Assembly (NCBI GenBank): GCA_905233385.1
Contig: CAJOEH010000003.1
Span: 24,809 to 88,808 of the forward strand
Origin: an uncultured Oscillospiraceae bacterium
GTDB taxonomy: Bacteria; Bacillota; Clostridia; Oscillospirales; Oscillospiraceae
Length of the DNA: 64,000 nt
Direction of reading: 5' to 3'
The position numbers were made by a program, and so were the translations under genes. Of this stretch, positions 1-8,758 are shown piece after piece (the first letter of the stretch is position 1; each line of letters opens with the position of its first letter). The notes beneath the pieces are model-generated. The model ran no database searches, had not been told where the DNA came from, and worked only from the letters and a program-made list of their open reading frames with translations.

Positions 1-505
<505 letters not shown>

Positions 506-517
506 TTCTCCTTGTCG

Positions 518-2404
518 TTATTTGTTTTTGGTGGGTGTGATACGCTGGTAGTAGGTCGCCGACATCGGGGCGAGGGTGAACTCGCCGGAGAACGGCAGGC
601 CGTGCATGGGGATCTTTTCCGCGGCGACGGTCGGGAGATTCGTTCCCGCGCCGCCGTATTTGACGTCGTCGCTGTTGAAGACCGGCGCGTACTGCCCTGC
701 CTTGGGAAGGCCGAGGCGGTAGTGCTCGCGCAGCACCGGGCAGAAGTTGCAGACGCAGATCAGCTCCCTGCCGCGGCGGTCGATCCTGCGGAAGGCGACC
801 ACGCTGTTGTCGCGGTCGTCCGCCGAGATCCACTTGAAGCCGTTCCAGTCGGAGTCGTTGTTCCACAGGCTGCTGTGGTCGAGATAGAAATGATTCAGGT
901 CGCGCACGTAGTCGCGCATCTGCCGGTGCTTTTCATAACCGAGCAGCAGCCAGTCCAGACCCTGATCGTATTTCCATTCAATAAACTGCGCGAACTCGTT
1001 GCCCATGAAGCTCAGCTTCTTGCCCGGATGGCCGATCATGTACCCGTAGAAAGCGCGGAGATTGTTGAACTTCTCTTCATAGCTGCCCGGCATCTTATTG
1101 ATGAGGGAGCACTTGCCGTGCACCACCTCATCATGCGACAGGGGCAAGATGAAGTTCTCCGAATAGGCGTATGTCATCGAGAAGGTCAGATTGTTGTGAC
1201 TTCCCTTGCGGAACAGCGGGTCGAGCGACATATACTGGAGCATATCGTTCATCCAACCCATGTTCCATTTGAACAGGAAGCCGAGGCCGCCGTCGTAATC
1301 CGGCTTCGTCACCATCGGGAAGGCGGTGGATTCCTCCGCCGCGGTGATGGCGTTGCGGCGGACGGAGAAGACCGCGCGGTTGAGCTTGCGCAGGAAGGCG
1401 ATCGCCTCCAGGTTCTCCTTGCCGCCGTAGCGGTTGGGATGGTACTCTCTCCTGCCGTAGTCCAAGTACAGCATCGCGGCGACCGCGTCCACGCGCAGGC
1501 CGTCGATGTGGTACATCTCCAGCCAGTAGACCGCGTTGGAGATCAGGAAGGACTGTACCTCGCCCTTGCCGAAGTCGAAGATGCGCGTCGTCCAGTCCGG
1601 ATGCTCGTTCATCATCGGGTCGGACAGCTCGTAGCAGCAGGTGCCGTCGAATTCATACAGGCCGTTCTCATCCTTCGGGAAGTGCGCCGGCACCCAGTCG
1701 AGCAGGACGCCGATCCCCGCCTGATGGCACTTGTCCACGAATTTCATCAGCTGCTGCGGCGCGCCGTAGCGGGCGGTCGGAGCGTAGTAGCCGGTCACCT
1801 GATAGCCCCACGACGGATCGTAGGGATATTCGGAAAGCGGCATCAGCTCGATGTGCGTGTAGCCCATTTCCTTGAGGTACGGGATCAGCTCGTCGGCAAG
1901 CTCCTCGTAGTTGTAGCAGCTGCCGTCCTCCTTGCGCTTCCAGGAGCCGAAGTGCATCTCATAGATGTTCATCGGGCTGTCGAGGAGTTTCTTTTTCCCC
2001 TGCTGCCGGCGGTAGGCGGCGTCGCCCCAGGCATAGCCCTCCAGCGTACAGACGCGGCTCGAGGTGTCCGGCCGGTCCATCATGCGGAAGCCGTAGGGGT
2101 CGGATTTGTAGACGCGGCTGCCGTCCGGTCTGCGGATGCAGAACTTGTAGGCCTGTCCCTCCTGCGCGAAGGGAGAAAAGGCTTCCCATACGCCGTTCTT
2201 GAGCCAGGTCATCTGCATGTCTTCTTCATTCCAGAAGTTCCAGTCGCCGGTCACGCTGACGCCGTGGGCGTTGGGCGCCCAGACGCGGAAAACGTAACCG
2301 TCCCTGCCGTCGCGCTGCGCCTTATGGCAGCCGAGAAAGGTGTAGGCGTGCAGCTCGTCGCCGTCGGAAAAGCGCTTCACTGCATTTTGAAGGTTCTGTT
2401 CCAT
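518..2404 (-). CDS. glgB: 1,4-alpha-glucan branching enzyme
   Basis: 628 aa; CBM48-like N-terminus (VFRVWAPNAHGVSVTGDWNFW) and GH13 motifs (DWVPAHFP, GLRVDAVAAMLYLDY, LPLSHDEVVHGK). Confidence 0.96.
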   Translation of the reverse strand: MEQNLQNAVKRFSDGDELHAYTFLGCHKAQRDGRDGYVFRVWAPNAHGVSVTGDWNFWNEEDMQMTWLKNGVWEAFSPFAQEGQAYKFCIRRPDGSRVYKSDPYGFRMMDRPDTSSRVCTLEGYAWGDAAYRRQQGKKKLLDSPMNIYEMHFGSWKRKEDGSCYNYEELADELIPYLKEMGYTHIELMPLSEYPYDPSWGYQVTGYYAPTARYGAPQQLMKFVDKCHQAGIGVLLDWVPAHFPKDENGLYEFDGTCCYELSDPMMNEHPDWTTRIFDFGKGEVQSFLISNAVYWLEMYHIDGLRVDAVAAMLYLDYGRREYHPNRYGGKENLEAIAFLRKLNRAVFSVRRNAITAAEESTAFPMVTKPDYDGGLGFLFKWNMGWMNDMLQYMSLDPLFRKGSHNNLTFSMTYAYSENFILPLSHDEVVHGKCSLINKMPGSYEEKFNNLRAFYGYMIGHPGKKLSFMGNEFAQFIEWKYDQGLDWLLLGYEKHRQMRDYVRDLNHFYLDHSSLWNNDSDWNGFKWISADDRDNSVVAFRRIDRRGRELICVCNFCPVLREHYRLGLPKAGQYAPVFNSDDVKYGGAGTNLPTVAAEKIPMHGLPFSGEFTLAPMSATYYQRITPTKNK

Positions 2405-2451
2405 CTCTGCCTCCTTTGGTCATACTTCGGGAGCTAATATCCTTCTGATAT

Positions 2452-2479
2452 ATTATACCACTTTGCACAAAAATTGCAA
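2452..2479 (-). promoter_or_regulatory. Sigma-A-like promoter for glgB/glgC
   Basis: Minus strand TTGCAA-16 nt-TATAAT upstream of glgB. Confidence 0.5.
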
Positions 2480-2623
2480 CAGTTTCATCGGAAAACTGAT
2501 GGTAATGTTGTATTTTCCTTTTAGAATCTCGTTTTGGCGGTGTTTGGCAGTATTGTACGCCCATTTCCGTGAAAAATGTGGTGAATTTGCGCGGTCGGGC
2601 CGCACTTTTCCCTCGTTCCGCGC

Positions 2624-2652
2624 TTGACTTTTTCTCGGATTTCGACTATCAT
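2624..2652 (+). promoter_or_regulatory. Sigma-A-like promoter for the mgtE transcript
   Basis: TTGACT (2624-2629), 17-nt spacer, TATCAT (2647-2652). Confidence 0.65.
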
Positions 2653-2660
2653 AATCCGGT

Positions 2661-2790
2661 AAGGCATCGCCTTTAATTGATTTACAAAGGAGGGAACGAC
2701 ATGGATGCTGGGAGTACCAACGGCGCAGCGGTAGGCCGAAGTCCGCAGGGAAGGCTCTGCATCCGTGCGAGTGGTTCCCTGATTCGATAA
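2661..2790 (+). promoter_or_regulatory. Candidate structured mRNA leader with embedded 29-aa upstream ORF, upstream of mgtE
   Basis: Nested complementary arms AGGGAAC(2691-2697)/GTTCCCT(2774-2780) and GGATGC(2703-2708)/GCATCC(2759-2764); 5' hairpin AAGGC-atc-GCCTT; SD AAAGGAGGG then ATG at 2701, stop at 2790. Confidence 0.45.
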
Positions 2791-2851
2791 ACGTCCTGCC
2801 GCCGCCGGCTTCCGAATCTGTGCAAAACTATGACGCAGGAGGATTGGACCG

Positions 2852-4228
2852 ATGGCAGAACATACCGTCACCGTTGAAGGCACGCTCGAGCGGCTTTTGG
2901 CGGAAAAAAAGTATACGACGATCCGTGACATTCTGATCACGATGAACCCGTCCGACATCGCCTCCGTATTCGACGAGCTGGAAGTGGAGCGTCTTCCGCT
3001 TCTGTTCCGTCTGCTGCCGAAAGAGTTGGCGGCGGAGACTTTCGTCGAGATGGAGCCCGAAGCGCAGGAGCTGCTGATCCGCGGCTTCTCCGACGTGGAA
3101 CTGCGCGAGGTGCTGGACGAATTGTACGTCGACGACGCGGTCGACCTCGTGGAGGAAATGCCCGCAAACGTCGTGCGGCGTATCTTAACTCAGGCGGATC
3201 CCCAGATGCGCAAGGAGATCAACGAGATCCTGCGCTACCCGGAGAACTCCGCCGGCTCGATCATGACGACCGAGTACGTCTCCCTGCGGCCCGGCATGAC
3301 GGTGGAGGAATCGATCCTCCGCATCCGCCGCACCGGCGTCGACAAGGAGACCATTTACACCTGCTACGTGACCCGCGACCGTACCCTGATCGGTCTGGTC
3401 ACGGTGAAAGACCTTCTCCTGGCGCAGGATGACGATATGAAGATCGAAGACATCATGATCACGAACGTCATCTCGGTCAGCACCCATACCGACCAGGAAG
3501 AAGTCGCGCAGATGTTCTCCAAATACAACTTCCTCGCGCTGCCCGTGGTAGACGCGGAAAACCGCATGGTCGGTATCATCACCTTCGACGACGCGATGGA
3601 CGTCATGGAAGACGAGGTCACCGAAGATATCGAGATCATGGGCGGCATGACGCCGTCGGACAAGACCTATCTGCGTTCGACGGTCTTCGATCTCTTCCGC
3701 CACCGTATCCCCTGGCTGATGCTCTTGATGGTCTCGGCGACATTTACCGGTCTGATCATCACCGGCTTTGAAGACGCGCTGGCCGCGCAGGTCGTGCTGA
3801 CCGCCTTCATCCCGATGCTGATGGACACCGGCGGCAACTCCGGCTCGCAGTCCTCCGTCACGATCATCCGCGCCCTGTCCCTCGGCGAGATCGAGTTCGC
3901 CGATCTGCCCAGCATCATCTGGAAGGAGATCCGCACCGCGGTCCTCTGCGGCGTGTCGCTTTCCGTCGTCTGCTTCGGCAAGATCATGCTGGTCGATCAT
4001 CTGCTGCTCGGCAACTCCGACGTCACGTGGCTTGTCGCCCTCGTCGTCTGCGCGACGATGGCGCTGACCGTCCTGATCGCGAAGGTCATCGGCTGCACCC
4101 TGCCGATGCTGGCGAAGAAGCTCGGCTTCGACCCGGCGGTCATGGCAAGTCCGTTCATCACGACCATCGTCGACGCCCTGTCTCTGCTCGTCTACTTCGG
4201 CGTCGCCTCCGCCCTGCTCGGACTATAG
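2852..4228 (+). CDS. mgtE: Magnesium transporter MgtE
   Basis: 458 aa; MgtE N domain, CBS pair, C-terminal TM domain with FIPMLMDTGGNSGSQSS motif. Confidence 0.96.
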   Translation: MAEHTVTVEGTLERLLAEKKYTTIRDILITMNPSDIASVFDELEVERLPLLFRLLPKELAAETFVEMEPEAQELLIRGFSDVELREVLDELYVDDAVDLVEEMPANVVRRILTQADPQMRKEINEILRYPENSAGSIMTTEYVSLRPGMTVEESILRIRRTGVDKETIYTCYVTRDRTLIGLVTVKDLLLAQDDDMKIEDIMITNVISVSTHTDQEEVAQMFSKYNFLALPVVDAENRMVGIITFDDAMDVMEDEVTEDIEIMGGMTPSDKTYLRSTVFDLFRHRIPWLMLLMVSATFTGLIITGFEDALAAQVVLTAFIPMLMDTGGNSGSQSSVTIIRALSLGEIEFADLPSIIWKEIRTAVLCGVSLSVVCFGKIMLVDHLLLGNSDVTWLVALVVCATMALTVLIAKVIGCTLPMLAKKLGFDPAVMASPFITTIVDALSLLVYFGVASALLGL

Positions 4229-4243
4229 AAGAACAAAAGAAAC

Positions 4244-4276
4244 AAAACGGCTCGCGCAAGACTGCGCGAGCCGTTT
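4244..4276. terminator. Bidirectional intrinsic terminator between mgtE and yitT-like gene
   Basis: AAAACGGCTCGCGCA-agac-TGCGCGAGCCGTTTT. Confidence 0.85.
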
Positions 4277-4284
4277 TCCGTTTG

Positions 4285-5145
4285 TTATCTGTTTCGTTTG
4301 AAATTCCCCATCGTCTCCTTGACGCTGGAAAGGTACGCGAAGGAGCCCGGGAACTGCTCGATGACCTTCTGGAAGCGGACAATCTGCCGTTTGTTGACGA
4401 CACAGATCAGCAGAGTCTTGTTGCTGTGCGTATAGCCGCCGATCGCAGGGATCTCGGTCACGCCGTGATGGATATTGTCCAGCAGCGCCTTCGTCAGCTC
4501 CTCCGGCTGATCCGTCACGATCTCGAACTTGACCGCTTCCTTGAAACCCTTGAGCATCAGGTCGCTGACCTCGCTGGAGAGGAAGCAGTAGATCACGCAG
4601 AGAATGACCGGTTCGATCTTATAGCCGTAGACGAAATAGGATACCGCCGCGACCGAGGCGTTGATCATGAAGATGATCCAGAGCAGATTGTGCTCCGGCC
4701 ACTTGTGATGCACAAGAGCGGCGACCAGATCCGTGCCGCCGGTACTGCTGTTGCGCTTCATCACGATGCCGTAGCAGAAGCCGCTGACGACGCCGCCCGC
4801 GATCGGCGCGAGAATGGCGCTGTGATCCGAGTGATAGATGAAGCGGGAAAGATCCACGCGCTCCAGCGTGAGCAGCAGGACGGAGAACGCCAGGGCAAAG
4901 ATCGCCGAGCGGATCGCGTATTCGTGCCCGATTAGAAGATATACGAGGATCACCAGCGGGACGTTGTAGATCAGCGTCATATAGCCGACCTTGAAGCCGA
5001 ACTCGTGCTGCAGCATCGTCGCAAAGCCCGGCAGCCCGGCCGGCGCAAATTCATTCGGAAAAATAAAGATACGGTAGCTGAGCGCAAGAAGCAGCGCGGC
5101 AAAAACGATGACGAAGATATCCCATACGGTACGCCAGCCTTTCAT
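4285..5145 (-). CDS. YitT family membrane protein (DUF2179 C-terminal domain)
   Basis: 286 aa; N-terminal TM segments, RNSSTGGTDLVAALVHHK, C-terminal EIPAIGGYTHSNKTLLICVVNKRQI. Confidence 0.88.
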   Translation of the reverse strand: MKGWRTVWDIFVIVFAALLLALSYRIFIFPNEFAPAGLPGFATMLQHEFGFKVGYMTLIYNVPLVILVYLLIGHEYAIRSAIFALAFSVLLLTLERVDLSRFIYHSDHSAILAPIAGGVVSGFCYGIVMKRNSSTGGTDLVAALVHHKWPEHNLLWIIFMINASVAAVSYFVYGYKIEPVILCVIYCFLSSEVSDLMLKGFKEAVKFEIVTDQPEELTKALLDNIHHGVTEIPAIGGYTHSNKTLLICVVNKRQIVRFQKVIEQFPGSFAYLSSVKETMGNFKRNR

Positions 5146-5205
5146 ATCCGCCCTCCTATGATAAAAATCCTATCCATATATAGCAAGTTTACGCGGAAAA
5201 GTCAA

Positions 5206-5244
5206 CAATAAAAATGCTGCCGGAAAACGGCAGCATTTTTATTG
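5206..5244. terminator. Bidirectional intrinsic terminator
   Basis: CAATAAAAATGCTGCCG-gaaaa-CGGCAGCATTTTTATTG. Confidence 0.85.
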
Positions 5245-5248
5245 TTCC

Positions 5249-5467
5249 TTAAAACAGATTCTTGATGGTGTCCACCGCGCCGGAGAGCTTGTCTCCCGCG
5301 AGCTTCGCCTTGACGCCGCTCACGACGGAATCGACCGCGCCGTCGGGAATATCGACGCCGATGACCTTCTCGATCGCCTTCTCCGGGTCCTTCATGAATT
5401 CGTCCTTCAGGGCCGGATCCTTCTTGATCTTATCAACGATCTCCGTGATCTTCGCCTTGATATCCAT
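5249..5467 (-). CDS. Small 72-aa protein resembling NHLP/Nif11-type leader-like proteins
   Basis: MDIKAKITEIVDKIKKDPALKDEFMKDPEKAIEKVIGVDIPDGAVDSVVSGVKAKLAGDKLSGAVDTIKNLF; the 'DPALKDEFMKDPEKAIEKVIGVDIPDG' stretch resembles the NHLP/Nif11 leader pattern. Confidence 0.6.
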   Translation of the reverse strand: MDIKAKITEIVDKIKKDPALKDEFMKDPEKAIEKVIGVDIPDGAVDSVVSGVKAKLAGDKLSGAVDTIKNLF

Positions 5468-5469
5468 GC

Positions 5470-5838
5470 TTACTCCTTTACGATGGGAGCGTCCGGCGCG
5501 TTCTTCTTGATGGACTCGATGCCGTTCAGGCAGCCTGCCAGCGCCTTGTAGCCCTCGCCGACGGCGATGATCTGGCCGTTGGTCGCTTTCAGACGGAAGC
5601 GGAATTCGCCGGCCTTGTCCTTGTAGACCTCAAACTTCGGATGCTTCTCGACCTTGTAGCCCTCGAGGGTCTGGTTCTCGACCGGAGCGATCGGCGCATT
5701 TCTCTTAACGCTTGCGATGCCCTTCTTGCAGGCGGCTTCCGTGGTGTAGATCTCGGAAGTAGCAATGATCTCTCCATTGCCGGCCTTCAGATTGAACTTG
5801 ATGCCGGTAGCGGTGGTGCGAACAGCAAATTTACCCAT
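5470..5838 (-). CDS. DUF1508 (YegP-like) tandem-domain protein
   Basis: Two repeats (GIKFNLKAGNGEIIATSEIYTTEAACKKGIASVKRNAP / EFRFRLKATNGQIIAVGEGYKALAGCLNGIESIKKNAP); start at 5838 has GGAGG SD. The longer ORF start at 5979 is less likely. Confidence 0.85.
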   Translation of the reverse strand: MGKFAVRTTATGIKFNLKAGNGEIIATSEIYTTEAACKKGIASVKRNAPIAPVENQTLEGYKVEKHPKFEVYKDKAGEFRFRLKATNGQIIAVGEGYKALAGCLNGIESIKKNAPDAPIVKE

Positions 5839-5930
5839 AGTCAATATGCCTCCTAATTGTTTTTTTGGTTTCCCTGTTTCATTATAACCCAAGCATTTTG
5901 GGATTTCAACACTTTTCGACACATTTTCGG

Positions 5931-6239
5931 TCACAGTTTTTCGAGCAGTTCCACGGCGAAGACCGCAAGGCAGGAGCACGCGGCGACGACGACCAGACTG
6001 CGCTCGTACAGCGCCAGCAGCACCGCGACGACGAAGCCCGCCGCGGCGGCGTACCAGCTCCCCACGGCGTAGAAGATTGCGGGGATCGTCATGACCGTCA
6101 GCACGGCGTACGGGATATAGTACAGGAACGACAGCAGGAAGCGGTTTTGGATCTTCCGCCGGATCAGGACCATCGGCAGCATACGGACGAGATAGGTCAC
6201 GCCCGCCATCACCGCAAGGTAGAGGAAAAAGTTACGCAT
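5931..6239 (-). CDS. azlD: Branched-chain amino acid exporter subunit AzlD
   Basis: 102-aa hydrophobic protein (TYLVRMLPMVLIRRKIQNRFLLSFLYYIPYAVL), overlaps azlC. Confidence 0.85.
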   Translation of the reverse strand: MRNFFLYLAVMAGVTYLVRMLPMVLIRRKIQNRFLLSFLYYIPYAVLTVMTIPAIFYAVGSWYAAAAGFVVAVLLALYERSLVVVAACSCLAVFAVELLEKL

Positions 6240-6948
6240 GATCTTCTTCCTCCTCCCCTACCGGCGCGGCGATCGCCATGACCGCCGCCGCGATCACGGC
6301 GCAGATGATGACCGTGAAGCCGGACGGAACGTCCTTCAAAACGGGAACGTAGGTAAAGACGCAGCTCAGGGCGATCGCGATCAGCACGCAGATCGCCGTC
6401 GGGCGGTGTTTCTTGGCCTTCGGCAGGACGATCGCGATGAACATGGCATAGATCGCGACGCCGAGCGCGGAGATCACGATCCCCGGCAGGAACTCGCCTG
6501 CCGCCGCGCCGAGCAGCGTGCCCGCGCTCCAGCCGAGGAACGGCGTGAGAATCAGGCCGTAAAGGTACTTCCTGCCGGCGGTCCCCTCCTGCGAGGACGC
6601 GACCGCGAAGACCTCGTCCGTGTTGACGAAGGAGATCACGAAGCGGTCGAGCAGGCGCACGGAAGGCCCGAGCTTCTGCGACAGAGAGACGGACATCAGC
6701 GCGTAGCGCAGATTGATGACGAGCTGCGAGACCGCGAGCTCGATCAGCGTTCCGCCGCCGGCGATGATCGGCACGGCGGCAAGCTGCCCCGCCGAGGTGA
6801 CGTTCGTCATCGACATCAGCACGGACTCAAAGATCGTCAGCCCGTGGGCCATGGCGAAAATGCCGAACGCAAACGCGACCGACAGATAGCCGAAACAGAT
6901 CGGCAGCCCGTCACGGATACCCTTCGCGAACGAATTCACTTCACGCAT
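6232..6948 (-). CDS. azlC: Branched-chain amino acid exporter AzlC
   Basis: 238 aa; GIRDGLPICFGYLSVAFAFGIFA, NLRYALMSVSLSQKL. Confidence 0.9.
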   Translation of the reverse strand: MREVNSFAKGIRDGLPICFGYLSVAFAFGIFAMAHGLTIFESVLMSMTNVTSAGQLAAVPIIAGGGTLIELAVSQLVINLRYALMSVSLSQKLGPSVRLLDRFVISFVNTDEVFAVASSQEGTAGRKYLYGLILTPFLGWSAGTLLGAAAGEFLPGIVISALGVAIYAMFIAIVLPKAKKHRPTAICVLIAIALSCVFTYVPVLKDVPSGFTVIICAVIAAAVMAIAAPVGEEEEDHA

Positions 6949-7044
6949 CTTCCGTCCCTCCTTTCGGCAGTTTTTTCACATGATAGCACAAACTCCCGCC
7001 GTTCGCAACAAGAAACGATACGGTTGTATCCAAAATCCACCCAC

Positions 7045-7128
7045 GCGCCGTCGAGGCGCATTTCACTGCCCGCAGGGCAATTTCACACCGCGCAGCGGTA
7101 TTTCACCCACCCGCAGGGTGGATTTCAC
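7045..7128. repeat. Four-unit hairpin array with ATTTCAC spacers
   Basis: GCGCC-gtcga-GGCGC|ATTTCAC|TGCCC-gca-GGGCA|ATTTCAC|ACCGC-gca-GCGGT|ATTTCAC|CCACCC-gca-GGGTGG|ATTTCAC. Confidence 0.9.
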
Positions 7129-7130
7129 TG

Positions 7131-7162
7131 AAAAAAGGACTTGCGAAAGCAAGTCCTTTTTT
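7131..7162. terminator. Intrinsic terminator downstream of tRNA cluster
   Basis: AAAAAAGGACTTGC-gaaa-GCAAGTCCTTTTTT. Confidence 0.9.
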
Positions 7163-7163
7163 C

Positions 7164-7238
7164 TGGAGGTGCCGCCCAGATTTGAACTGGGGAGTGAAGG
7201 TTTTGCAGACCTTTGCCTTACCACTTGGCCACGGCACC
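7164..7238 (-). tRNA. tRNA-Cys(GCA)
   Basis: GGTGCCGTGGCCAAGTGGTAAGGCAAAGGTCTGCAAAACC...GTTCAAATC...GGCGGCACCTCCA. Confidence 0.93.
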
Positions 7239-7278
7239 GGATATGAAACAGGGAACGCGGCGCGTTCCCTATTGATTT

Positions 7279-7354
7279 TGGAGCGGGTGACGAGGCTCGA
7301 ACTCGCTACCTCCACCTTGGCAAGGTGGCGCTCTACCAGATGAGCTACACCCGC
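7279..7354 (-). tRNA. tRNA-Gly(GCC)
   Basis: GCGGGTGTAGCTCATCTGGTAGAGCGCCACCTTGCCAAGGTGG...GTTCGAGCC...CACCCGCTCCA. Confidence 0.94.
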
Positions 7355-7356
7355 AT

Positions 7357-7450
7357 ATGGTGCCTCCGGTCGGAGTTGCTTTTCTGCGGAAAAGCCACGG
7401 CGGTTACAACATGCCGCCGGCATGTTGTCAAGAGCCGCCTTTCAACTCCG
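7357..7450. repeat. Multi-hairpin insert beginning with duplicated tRNA-Phe 3' end
   Basis: ATGGTGCCTCCGGTCGGAGTTG (7357-7378) repeats exactly at 7474-7495; outer arms CGGAGTTG(7371-7378)/CAACTCCG(7443-7450) enclose CTTTTC-tgcg-GAAAAG and ACAACATGCC-gcc-GGCATGTTGT hairpins. Confidence 0.8.
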
Positions 7451-7474
7451 CCCTCGGGTACCGTATGAGAAAAA

Positions 7475-7551
<77 letters not shown>

Positions 7552-7589
7552 TGTTGAGCCGAGAAGATCTCGGCTCAGATGCGTTAATA

Positions 7590-7666
7590 TGGCGACCCGG
7601 AACGGACTCGAACCGTCGACCTCCAGCGTGACAGGCTGGCGTGCTAACCGACTGCACCACCGGGCC
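7590..7666 (-). tRNA. tRNA-Asp(GTC)
   Basis: GGCCCGGTGGTGCAGTCGGTTAGCACGCCAGCCTGTCACGCTGG...GGTTCGAGTCC...CCGGGTCGCCA. Confidence 0.93.
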
Positions 7667-7672
7667 GTATGA

Positions 7673-7748
7673 TGGTGGGAACAACAGGGCTCGAACCTGT
7701 GACCCCATGCTTGTAAGGCATGTGCTCTCCCAGCTGAGCTATGCTCCC
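7673..7748 (-). tRNA. tRNA-Val(TAC)
   Basis: GGGAGCATAGCTCAGCTGGGAGAGCACATGCCTTACAAGCATG...GGTTCGAGCCC...TTCCCACCA. Confidence 0.94.
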
Positions 7749-7874
7749 GAACTGCCGCACATCGGCGACGGTTGTTATTATACACATAGCCGTTTTGATT
7801 GTCAAGCACTAATTTTCGATTTTTTGCTTTTTTCTTCCTGCGAATACGGAGGCGTTTCCGCCTCCGTATTCCGT

Positions 7875-8753
7875 TCAGAGCGTCGCCAAAAGCGCCTGGA
7901 TCTCGTCGGGGGTGAACCGGTATTTCGTGTCGCAGAACTGGCACTCGATCGTGATCGGCTCGCCCTCGTCGGCGATCTCCTGCAGGTCCTTCTTGCCGAT
8001 GGCGATCAGCGTGGACGTCACGCGCTCGCGGCTGCAGTAGCACTTGTACGCGACCGGCGTGGTTTCCAGAAATTCCAGATCAAAGTCGCACATCACGCGC
8101 CGCAGAATGTCCTCTGGCGTCATGCCGTCCGCGAGCATCGGCGTCACCGCGCCGGCCTTCTGAATGCCTGCCTCCAGCTTGTCGATCGCATCAATCGGCG
8201 CGCCGGGCAGGAGTTGGATGAGATAGCCGCCCGCCGCCTTGACGCTCTGGTCGGTATCCACCAGCACGCCGAGGGCGCAGGCCGTCGGCGTCTGCTCGCT
8301 CTGGGCGAAGTACGCCGTCACGTCGTCGCCGATCTCGCCCGAGACCAGCGCGACCGAACCGATATAGGGTTCCTTCATCTGCAAGTCGCGGATGACCGTC
8401 AGCATCCCGTCCGTGCCGACCGCCGCGCCGACGTCGAGTTTGCCCGCGTACTTTTCCAGCAGGGTGATCGACGGATTGTTGACGTAGCCGCGCACGTTGC
8501 CGACTGCGTCCGAGGTCGCGAGGATCGTCCCGAGCGGGCCGCCGCCCTTGATCTGGAGCGTCAGCGCGCCGTTTTCGACCTTCTGCGTGTTGCCCATCAT
8601 GGACGCCGCCGTCAGGACGCGGCCCAGCGCCGCCGTCGCGGTCGGGGTCGTTTTATGGATATTCCGCGCGCGTTCGACCAGATCCGTAGAACGGATCGCC
8701 GTCGCCTTGATATAGCCGTCGGCCGTCATCGCGCGGACGATATGATCCTGCAT
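7875..8753 (-). CDS. hslO: Redox-regulated chaperone Hsp33
   Basis: Starts MQDHIVRAMTADGYIKATAI; C-terminal zinc motif CYCSRERV...CQFCDTKYRF. Confidence 0.95.
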   Translation of the reverse strand: MQDHIVRAMTADGYIKATAIRSTDLVERARNIHKTTPTATAALGRVLTAASMMGNTQKVENGALTLQIKGGGPLGTILATSDAVGNVRGYVNNPSITLLEKYAGKLDVGAAVGTDGMLTVIRDLQMKEPYIGSVALVSGEIGDDVTAYFAQSEQTPTACALGVLVDTDQSVKAAGGYLIQLLPGAPIDAIDKLEAGIQKAGAVTPMLADGMTPEDILRRVMCDFDLEFLETTPVAYKCYCSRERVTSTLIAIGKKDLQEIADEGEPITIECQFCDTKYRFTPDEIQALLATL

Positions 8754-8758
8754 GGTTT

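Noticed and set aside
2641-2851. M-box (ykoK) Mg2+ riboswitch
   Set aside because: Expected from mgtE context, but hallmark conserved strings are not visible by eye; kept as an unclassified leader.
2521-2958. 145-aa minus-strand ORF overlapping the mgtE leader and start
   Set aside because: No recognisable domain; it lies antisense to the promoter, structured leader and mgtE 5' end, which are better supported.
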